Of a stretch of 8,229 nucleotides of DNA, positions 1 through 4,995 are shown one piece after another (the stretch's first letter is position 1; each line of letters begins with the position of its first letter). Both the position numbers and the translations under genes were made by a program. Source of the DNA: an uncultured Anaerobutyricum sp. (GTDB lineage: Bacteria; Bacillota; Clostridia; Lachnospirales; Lachnospiraceae); the NCBI GenBank assembly GCA_934317185.1, contig CAKREJ010000071.1:1-8229 (forward strand), in the 5' to 3' direction. The notes under the pieces are model-generated. The model had not been told where the DNA came from. It searched no databases and saw only the letters and a program-made list of their open reading frames with translations.

Positions 1-10
1 AAAATGATTG

Positions 11-15
11 GGAGG
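11..15 (+). promoter_or_regulatory. Ribosome binding site that fixes the glnA start
   Basis: GGAGG sits 6 nt before the ATG at 22. It lies inside the reading frame that would begin at the ATG at 4, so it argues for initiation at 22. That choice also gives Bacillus-like residue numbering. Confidence 0.8.
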
Positions 16-21
16 ATACCA

Positions 22-1353
22 ATGGGAAATTATACAAAGCAGGATATTATTCAGCTTGTGGAAGAAAAAGACGTACAATTTATAAGGCTTCAGTTTACAG
101 ATGTATCAGGAACCTTAAAAAATATAGCAATTACAGCCAGTCAGCTTGAAAGGGCATTAGATAATAAATGTATGTTTGATGGTTCTGCAATTGAGGGGTT
201 TGTCCGTATCGAGGAATCGGATATGTATCTGTATCCGGACCTCAATACTTTTGAGATTCTTCCGTGGCGTCCACAACATGGAAAGGTTGCCCGCTTTATG
301 TGTGATGTTTATCGTCCGGATGGCGTACCTTTTGAAGGGGATAGTCGATATGTATTGAAAAATGTGTTAAAAAGAGCAGCAAAGCTGGGATACACTTTTG
401 ATGTAGGACCAGAATGTGAATTTTTCCTTTTTCATACAGATGATAATGGTCAGCCAACAAACATTACACATGAAAAGGCAAGTTATTTTGATGTAACCCC
501 ATTAGATCTTGGAGAAAATGCAAGAAGAGATATCGTCCTTACGCTGGAAAGTATGGGATTTGAAATCGAAGCTTCGCATCATGAAGTTGCTCCGGCACAG
601 CATGAGATCGATTTTAAATATGATAATGCACTGGTAACAGCAGATAATATCATGACATTTAAGATGGTAGTAAAGACGATCGCAAAGAGACACGGCTTAT
701 ATGCAACATTTATGCCAAAGCCGATTACAGATATTGATGGTTCCGGAATGCATATCAATATGTCACTTGAAAAGGATGGAAAAAATATTTTCTTTGACAA
801 GAAAGATCCAGTAGGTCTTAGCAAAGACTGTTATCACTTTATTGCCGGACTTATTAAACATGCCAGAGGAATGTCCTGTATTTGTAATCCACTTGTGAAC
901 TCTTATAAGAGACTGGTTCCAGGTTATGAAGCACCGGTAGCGATCTGTTGGTCTTCCAGTAACAGAAGTCCTTTGATTCGTATACCGGCTTCAAGAGGAG
1001 CCGGTACAAGAATTGAATTCAGAAGTCCGGACCCTGCGGCAAATCCATATCTTGTTATGGCACTTTGTCTTGCAGCAGGACTTGATGGAATTGAGAATCA
1101 GTTAGAAGCACCGGAACCTATTGGAAAAAATATGTATTTACTGACGGAAGAACAGATTGCGGATATGAATATTGATGTTTTGCCATCTACACTGGGCGAA
1201 GCTTGCGATGCCTTTGAACAGGATACTTATATTCAGAATGTGCTTGGAGAACATATAAGCAAAAAATATCTGGAAGCAAAGAGAAAAGAATGGCACGAAT
1301 ATTGCAGACATGTTTCTGATTGGGAAACAGAATCCTATCTTTATAAATACTAA
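22..1353 (+). CDS. glnA: Type I-alpha glutamine synthetase
   Basis: Makes glutamine from glutamate, ammonia and ATP in the cytoplasm, the main entry of ammonia into metabolism. The 443-aa product matches the Bacillus-type GSI-alpha enzyme over its whole length. Visible landmarks are [17 protein letters not shown] (res 52-68), GPECEFFLF (129-137), [17 protein letters not shown] (184-200), [19 protein letters not shown] (231-249), the flap [13 protein letters not shown] with Glu303, NRSPLIRIP (314-322) and [15 protein letters not shown] (330 on). With the start at 22, the feedback-inhibition arginine falls at residue 62, as in B. subtilis GlnA (Arg62). The start at 22 is preferred over the in-frame ATG at 4 because GGAGG at 11-15 lies just upstream. 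The C-terminus ([10 protein letters not shown]) is complete. No adenylylation-type insert is seen, as expected of GSI-alpha. The promoter and leader lie outside the window. It is probably co-transcribed with the ANTAR gene 69 nt downstream. Confidence 0.98.
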   Translation: MGNYTKQDIIQLVEEKDVQFIRLQFTDVSGTLKNIAITASQLERALDNKCMFDGSAIEGFVRIEESDMYLYPDLNTFEILPWRPQHGKVARFMCDVYRPDGVPFEGDSRYVLKNVLKRAAKLGYTFDVGPECEFFLFHTDDNGQPTNITHEKASYFDVTPLDLGENARRDIVLTLESMGFEIEASHHEVAPAQHEIDFKYDNALVTADNIMTFKMVVKTIAKRHGLYATFMPKPITDIDGSGMHINMSLEKDGKNIFFDKKDPVGLSKDCYHFIAGLIKHARGMSCICNPLVNSYKRLVPGYEAPVAICWSSSNRSPLIRIPASRGAGTRIEFRSPDPAANPYLVMALCLAAGLDGIENQLEAPEPIGKNMYLLTEEQIADMNIDVLPSTLGEACDAFEQDTYIQNVLGEHISKKYLEAKRKEWHEYCRHVSDWETESYLYKY

Positions 1354-1422
1354 TATGTCAGTTTTTTAGATGCGACTGTAGATGAAAACAACGGAATAGC
1401 TTATGAGGATGGGTGAAAATTA

Positions 1423-1962
1423 TTGAATATCGTTGTTGTGTTTCCAAAAAAGGAAATCGTATTAAAAATGAAAAATGTCCTGACAAAGAATGGATATGAG
1501 GTATCAGCCGTCTGTGTTACCGGAGCCCAGGCTATTCAGGCAGTGGAAAGATTTGAGGCGGGTGTTGTTGTATGCGGCATCCGCTTTGCTGATATGATTT
1601 ATTACGAATTAAAAGAGTGTCTGCCGGATACTTTTGAGATGGTAGTCATTGCCAGCAATGCCCAGTGGCAGCAATATGGAGATGATGATGTCATTTATCT
1701 GCCATTACCGTTAAAGGCTTATGATTTGATAGATACTGTATCTGATTTGATGGCAGGTATACATAGAAGGTTAAAACAGGAAAAAGAGAAGCCTGATAAG
1801 CGATCTTCCAATGAACAGGGAGTCATTAATCAGGCAAAGTCCTTACTAATGGACAAGAATGGGATGTCGGAGGGAGAAGCACATCGTTATCTTCAAAAAA
1901 GAAGTATGGATAACGGAACGAATATGGTAGAGACTGCATATATGGTTTTACAGATTTTTTAA
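1423..1962 (+). CDS. ANTAR-domain RNA-binding regulator with degenerate receiver domain
   Basis: A 179-aa cytoplasmic protein of two parts. Residues 1-~115 look like a CheY-type receiver fold. The C-terminal ~50 residues are an ANTAR domain (INQAKSLLMDKNGMSEGEAHRYL then a second helix ending YMVLQIF). ANTAR proteins bind paired RNA hairpins in leader transcripts and prevent termination. The receiver lacks its usual chemistry: the N-terminal acidic pair is replaced (IVVVFPKK), the phospho-acceptor position reads VVVCGIRFA with Gly52 where Asp is expected, and the conserved Lys-Pro near the end reads LPLPL. It probably does not respond to phosphorylation. The TTG start is chosen because GAGGATGGG (1405-1413) lies 9 nt upstream; an ATG at 1403 runs into a stop after seven codons. 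Its place directly after glnA suggests a role in nitrogen-responsive antitermination, like the NitR-type ANTAR protein described next to glnA in solventogenic clostridia (from memory). The target RNA is not evident in this window. Confidence 0.92.
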   Translation: MNIVVVFPKKEIVLKMKNVLTKNGYEVSAVCVTGAQAIQAVERFEAGVVVCGIRFADMIYYELKECLPDTFEMVVIASNAQWQQYGDDDVIYLPLPLKAYDLIDTVSDLMAGIHRRLKQEKEKPDKRSSNEQGVINQAKSLLMDKNGMSEGEAHRYLQKRSMDNGTNMVETAYMVLQIF

Positions 1963-1979
1963 TTTATAATTATTCGAGT

Positions 1980-2028
1980 CCATGAGGCGTTTTAACAAAG
2001 TAGGGTTACAGACCCCGTATATGGTTTT
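1980..2028 (+). terminator. Possible weak terminator/structured RNA after the glnA-ANTAR unit
   Basis: CCAT (1980-1983) can pair with ATGG (2021-2024), enclosing a small hairpin GGGT/ACCC (2003-2006 with 2012-2015, loop TACAG). TTTTT follows at 2025-2029. It starts 17 nt after the ANTAR stop codon. The outer stem is only 4 bp, so a terminator role is an inference. Confidence 0.3.
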
Positions 2029-2062
2029 TGATTAAATTTATAAATAAAACAGGCATTTTAGA

Positions 2063-2095
2063 TGCGATTTTTTAAATAAATTTTAAATAATCGCA
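2063..2095 (+). repeat. Inverted repeat (hairpin) upstream of dapF
   Basis: The left arm 2063-2076 begins TGCGATT and pairs with 2082-2095 ending AATCGCA: 13 of 14 pairs (one T-T mismatch at 2070/2088) and a 5-nt loop. Only the base is GC-rich. AGAAATTTT follows. It could be a weak terminator for the upstream unit or an operator for dapF; the sequence does not decide between them. Confidence 0.5.
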
Positions 2096-2124
2096 GAAAT
2101 TTTATCAAAAATCAGAGTTACCTC

Positions 2125-2153
2125 TTGTTAAATGGAATAGAGTATCGTATATT
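2125..2153 (+). promoter_or_regulatory. Predicted sigma-A-type promoter of dapF-dapL
   Basis: -35 TTGTTA (2125-2130) and -10 TATATT (2148-2153) are separated by exactly 17 nt. Transcription would start near 2160, giving a leader of about 30 nt before the dapF ATG, too short for a lysine riboswitch or T-box downstream of it. Confidence 0.65.
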
Positions 2154-2189
2154 TTAAGTTACTATATATGCAAAAGAAGGGAGCAGGCT

Positions 2190-3038
2190 ATGAAGTTTAC
2201 AAAGATGCATGGAATAGGGAACGATTATGTTTATGTTAATTGTTTTGAGGAGTCTGTAAAGAATCCTGCAGAAGTGTCTAAATTTGTGAGTGACCGTCAT
2301 TTTGGAATCGGTTCTGATGGATTAATACTCATCAGTCCATCTGCGAAAGCTGATTTTCGCATGAACATTTACAATGCAGATGGTTCACAGGCCGAAATGT
2401 GTGGGAATGGTATTCGCTGCGTAGCAAAATATGTCTATGATTATGGCCTGACAGATAAAACAGAGTTTTCTGTGGAAACATTAGCAGGAATTAAATATTT
2501 GAAGCTTCAGATAGAGAATGGGAAGACAGCAACAGTTGAAGTAAATATGGGAGCACCGATTCTTGAAGCAAAGGCAATACCAGTAGCTGTAGAAGAAAGT
2601 CCTGTAGTGAATGTGCCTGTTGAGGTAAAAGGGAAAATTTATCATATGACTTGCGTATCTATGGGGAATCCGCATGCTATTATTTTTATGAATAATGTAA
2701 AAGATCTTGACATTGAAGCGATTGGACCATATTTTGAAAATCATACGGTATTTCCGAAAAGAACAAATACAGAATTTGTAGAAGTAATTGATCGAAATAC
2801 TGTGAATATGAGAGTGTGGGAACGTGGAAGCGATGAAACTCTTGCATGTGGAACAGGTGCCTGTGCAACAACGGTTGCATGTATATTAAACAATAAGACA
2901 GAAGATGAAGTTACAGTACATTTGCTTGGAGGCGATTTAAAGATTCGTTGGGATCGTGAAAATAATCAGGTTTATATGACCGGTCCGGCAACGGTAGTCT
3001 TTGATGGAGAGATTAATCTTCCAGAAGGTCTTGCATAA
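2190..3038 (+). CDS. dapF: Diaminopimelate epimerase
   Basis: Converts LL-diaminopimelate to meso-diaminopimelate, the precursor of lysine and of the peptidoglycan cross-link. It is a PLP-independent two-cysteine racemase of the cytoplasm. The 282-aa length is normal for the family. The N-terminal signature MHGIGNDYVYV (res 6-16) and DRHFGIGSDGLI (35-46) are present. The first catalytic cysteine is Cys71 in NADGSQAEMCGNGIRC (62-77) and the second is Cys220 in ETLACGTGACA (216-226). GNPH at 159-162 and the substrate-binding ERGSDET segment (211-217) are also intact. The ribosome site AGAAGGGAG (2175-2183) lies 6 nt before the ATG. It has its own predicted promoter and is followed 69 nt later by dapL, which makes its substrate. 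Confidence 0.98.
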   Translation: MKFTKMHGIGNDYVYVNCFEESVKNPAEVSKFVSDRHFGIGSDGLILISPSAKADFRMNIYNADGSQAEMCGNGIRCVAKYVYDYGLTDKTEFSVETLAGIKYLKLQIENGKTATVEVNMGAPILEAKAIPVAVEESPVVNVPVEVKGKIYHMTCVSMGNPHAIIFMNNVKDLDIEAIGPYFENHTVFPKRTNTEFVEVIDRNTVNMRVWERGSDETLACGTGACATTVACILNNKTEDEVTVHLLGGDLKIRWDRENNQVYMTGPATVVFDGEINLPEGLA

Positions 3039-3107
3039 AAGAAGTGCAGGAACCGAGGTGACATATTGTGACAGACAGCAATTGGCGAAAGCCGGATAGG
3101 AGTAAAG

Positions 3108-4322
3108 ATGTTTAAAGTAAACGAGAACTATTTAAAACTGCCAGGAAGTTATCTTTTTTCAACAATCGGAAAGAAGGTAGCAGCATACAAAGAAGAAAAC
3201 CCAGATAAATCAATTATCAGTCTGGGAATCGGTGATGTAACACAACCATTGGCACCAAAGATTATTGAAAGTCTTCACAGTGCTGTAGATGAAATGAGTA
3301 AGGCAGAGACTTTTCATGGATATGCACCGGATCTTGGATATGAATTTTTGAGAAATGCTATTGCAGATGGTGATTATAAGAGTCGTGGATGTGACATCAA
3401 TGCCGATGAAATTTTTGTCAGCGATGGTGCCAAATGTGATTCAGGAAATATTCAGGAAATATTCAGTGTGGATAATAAGATTGCTGTATGTGATCCAGTA
3501 TATCCGGTTTATGTTGACACAAATGTTATGGCAGGAAGAACAGGAACCTATAATTCGGTAACAGAAACCTGGAGCGATGTCATCTATATGCCATGCACAG
3601 CAGAGAATGATTTTGTGCCGGATTTTCCAAAAGAAGAACCAGACATTATTTATCTTTGCTTCCCGAACAACCCAACAGGAACAACTATTACGAAGTCCCA
3701 GCTTCAGGATTGGGTTGATTATGCAAATAAGATCGGTGCGGTAATCATTTATGATGCTGCTTACGAAGCCTATATCAGTGAAGATAATGTTGCACACAGC
3801 ATTTATGAATGCGAAGGAGCAAGAACCTGTGCAATCGAGCTTCGAAGCTTTTCAAAGAATGCAGGATTTACAGGAACGAGACTTGGATTTACTGTAGTTC
3901 CGAAAGATTTAAAAGCAGGAGATGTTTCTTTACATTCTTTATGGGCAAGACGTCATGGAACAAAATATAACGGTGCTCCATATATTATTCAAAGAGCCGG
4001 TGAAGCATGTTATAGTGAAGAAGGAAAAGCACAGTTAAAAGAACAGGTTGCCTTCTACATGAAAAATGCAAGACTTATTAAAGAAGGATTAAAAGAGGCA
4101 GGCTACACAGTATTTGGCGGAGTAAACGCACCATATATCTGGTTACAGACTCCGGATAAAATGCCATCCTGGGATTTCTTTGACTTCCTCTTAAACAATG
4201 CAAATGTCGTAGGAACCCCAGGTTCAGGATTTGGACCAAGTGGAGAAGGATATTTCCGTCTCACAGCCTTCGGTTCTTATGAAAACACCTTAAAAGCTAT
4301 CGAGAGAATCAAAGCACTTTAA
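3108..4322 (+). CDS. dapL: LL-diaminopimelate aminotransferase
   Basis: A PLP-dependent class I/II aminotransferase that converts tetrahydrodipicolinate directly to LL-diaminopimelate using glutamate, bypassing the succinylase/acetylase steps. The 404-aa length suits DapL. Seen motifs are LPGSYLFSTIGKKV (res 11-24), SLGIGDVTQPL (38-48), SDGAKCDSGNIQE (105-117), the cofactor residues FPNNPTG (185-191) and YDAAYEAYI (215-223), and the PLP lysine Lys250 in SFSKNAGFTGTRLGFT (247-262). The N-terminal GDVTQPL and the SFSK-AGFTGTR block separate DapL from ordinary aspartate aminotransferases. TAGGAG (3097-3102) precedes the ATG by 5 nt. Together with dapF it forms a two-gene DAP operon, with glutamate from the neighbouring glnA-linked nitrogen pathway as amino donor (functional link inferred). 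Confidence 0.97.
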   Translation: MFKVNENYLKLPGSYLFSTIGKKVAAYKEENPDKSIISLGIGDVTQPLAPKIIESLHSAVDEMSKAETFHGYAPDLGYEFLRNAIADGDYKSRGCDINADEIFVSDGAKCDSGNIQEIFSVDNKIAVCDPVYPVYVDTNVMAGRTGTYNSVTETWSDVIYMPCTAENDFVPDFPKEEPDIIYLCFPNNPTGTTITKSQLQDWVDYANKIGAVIIYDAAYEAYISEDNVAHSIYECEGARTCAIELRSFSKNAGFTGTRLGFTVVPKDLKAGDVSLHSLWARRHGTKYNGAPYIIQRAGEACYSEEGKAQLKEQVAFYMKNARLIKEGLKEAGYTVFGGVNAPYIWLQTPDKMPSWDFFDFLLNNANVVGTPGSGFGPSGEGYFRLTAFGSYENTLKAIERIKAL

Positions 4323-4347
4323 ATACTAATTTAATTCGTTAGGAACG

Positions 4348-4487
4348 GACGAAAAATAAAAAATATATAGTAGCATCTGTGCCAGTAGTTGCTGTGCATT
4401 GAATGTTTGCTCAGTAGCTCACATTCAATACTTGCTCCGAGGTCACATCTGCTACTATATATTTTTTTATTTTTCTGTTTTTTCGTC
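4348..4487. terminator. Large imperfect inverted repeat after dapL, probable terminator
   Basis: The arm at 4352-4375 (A/T-rich, ending ATATAGTAGCA) pairs with 4450-4474 (TGCTACTATAT, then T-rich) with a single bulged A. Beyond a bulge, GACG at 4348-4351 matches CGTC at 4484-4487. Inside, ATTGAATGT (4398-4406) pairs perfectly with ACATTCAAT (4421-4429), capped by GCT/AGC (4409-4411 with 4416-4418, loop CAGT). The middle part pairs only partly. The 3' arm supplies a T-tract, so transcription from dapL should end here. The A-rich 5' arm would give a T-tract on the other strand too. At ~120-140 nt it is much longer than an ordinary terminator and may be a dispersed intergenic repeat. Confidence 0.7.
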
Positions 4488-4524
4488 AACTTTTCAAATA
4501 AGAATTTTTAAAGGAAGTAGATAG

Positions 4525-4715
4525 TATCGTATTAAAACAATCGCTCAGACACCAAGCGGAAAATACTATGCAAGTATTCTTTTTGAGTATGAAGACCAAG
4601 TACAGGAAAAGGAGCTGCAAAAGTTTTTAGGTCTGGATTTTTCTATGCGTGAATTATAGAATATAACACAACCGTGGGACACACGGGGATAGCTCGCTTG
4701 TGCTTAGCACAGTAG
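4525..4715 (+). pseudogene. tnpB: TnpB (IS200/IS605-type RNA-guided nuclease) relic with large internal deletion
   Basis: Two pieces of a TnpB protein lie close together in different frames. From 4525 to 4659 the frame reads YRIKTIAQTPSGKYYASI, then LFEYEDQVQEKELQKFLGLDFSMREL, then a stop. This is the part leading into the RuvC-I motif, with the catalytic Asp in GLDFSM. From 4665 to 4715 another frame reads NTTVGHTGIAR and a short tail, a typical extreme C-terminus of clostridial TnpB. Everything between is missing: most of RuvC with its second and third catalytic residues and the zinc finger. Upstream of 4525 the same frame has a stop (4522-4524), and no N-terminal half is seen. It therefore cannot make an active nuclease. 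The assignment rests on remembered family motifs; no search was run. Confidence 0.82.
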
Positions 4716-4800
4716 TGTTATCGGACGAGAACCAAACTTACCGAGGTGGGAGAGGATGTCACTCTTAATAATTATTAAGGAGTCAGGAGGAAGGTTATCA
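4660..4800 (+). ncRNA. Putative omegaRNA scaffold / right-end structure of the relic element
   Basis: In this family the guide RNA overlaps the end of tnpB and the right end of the element. The stretch folds on paper into a three-way junction. ATAACAC (4663-4669) pairs with GTGTTAT (4715-4721) and encloses two hairpins: CCGTG/CACGG (4672-4676 with 4682-4686, loop GGACA) and TGTGC/GCACA (4699-4703 with 4707-4711, loop TTA). CTCG in the junction (4693-4696) is complementary to CGAG downstream (4726-4729), giving a possible pseudoknot. A terminal near-palindrome, ACTCTTA...TAAGGAGT (4761-4783), follows. Any guide would start just past about 4800. Whether it is transcribed is unknown. Confidence 0.5.
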
Positions 4801-4860
4801 TGTATAATAAAATTGTGGTACAATATTTTGGTGCTAAGAAAAAATAATAAAAAAGTGCTC

Positions 4861-4879
4861 AAAATGTGAACATTTTTTT
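4861..4879 (+). terminator. Weak A/T hairpin with T-run, possible terminator
   Basis: AAAATG (4861-4866) pairs with CATTTT (4871-4876) around the loop TGAA, and the T-run continues to 4879. The stem is nearly all A-T, so it may only be AT-rich promoter-upstream DNA. If active it would end transcripts coming from the relic element before the export operon. Confidence 0.3.
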
Positions 4880-4893
4880 AATTTATTGTGATG

Positions 4894-4926
4894 TTTGATG
4901 ATTTTTCGGAGTAATTGTGCTATTAT
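4894..4926 (+). promoter_or_regulatory. Predicted extended -10 promoter of the export operon
   Basis: TATTAT at 4921-4926 is preceded by TG at 4918-4919, forming an extended -10 (TGCTATTAT). The best -35 candidates, TTTGAT (4894-4899) or TTGATG (4895-4900), are spaced 20-21 nt away, too far for a good match, so the extended -10 would carry most of the recognition. The leader to the ATG at 4996 is ~62 nt and holds a small hairpin, AAAGCT/AGCTTT (4955-4960 with 4966-4971). Confidence 0.5.
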
Positions 4927-4995
4927 TACAAAATAAGTTTCAAATGACTATCTTAAAGCTTTGTTAGCTTTTTAAAGAATATTAAGGAGGTTGTT

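Larger units (their letters stand above)
4525..4800 (+). mobile_element. Remnant of an IS200/IS605-type element (right half)
   Basis: Comprises the tnpB relic and the hairpin-rich 3' region up to about 4800. No tnpA, no recognisable left end and no intact tnpB are present. The right boundary is tentatively set after GGAGGAAGGTTATCA, beyond the terminal hairpin (4761-4783), because IS605-type right ends carry a subterminal hairpin a short distance before the cleavage site. The exact boundary cannot be proved without relatives. Confidence 0.65.

Noticed and set aside
4..21. Upstream in-frame ATG that would add six residues to glutamine synthetase
   Set aside because: The GGAGG site at 11-15 lies after it and serves the ATG at 22, and the family N-terminus and Arg62 numbering fit the start at 22.
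1403..1426. ATG before the ANTAR gene
   Set aside because: It opens a seven-codon frame that overlaps the TTG start out of frame. The same bases work as the ribosome site for the TTG.
1963..2189. Lysine riboswitch or T-box leader before dapF
   Set aside because: The gap has no T-box-like sequence or multi-helix lysine-element core, and the predicted promoter leaves only ~30 nt of leader.
3084..3093. GGCGAAAGCC mini-hairpin between dapF and dapL
   Set aside because: A three-pair stem with a GAAA loop is easily met by chance, no T-run follows, and the genes look co-transcribed.
3441..3797. 118-codon antisense frame inside dapL, and similar ones in glnA, dapF, the adaptor and the ATPase gene
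   Set aside because: All lie wholly inside well-supported genes on the other strand or frame and show no family motifs.
4323..4995. CRISPR array or tRNA in the long gene-free stretch
   Set aside because: There are no regularly spaced direct repeats, and the hairpins do not match a tRNA cloverleaf. The relic element and inverted repeat explain the structure.
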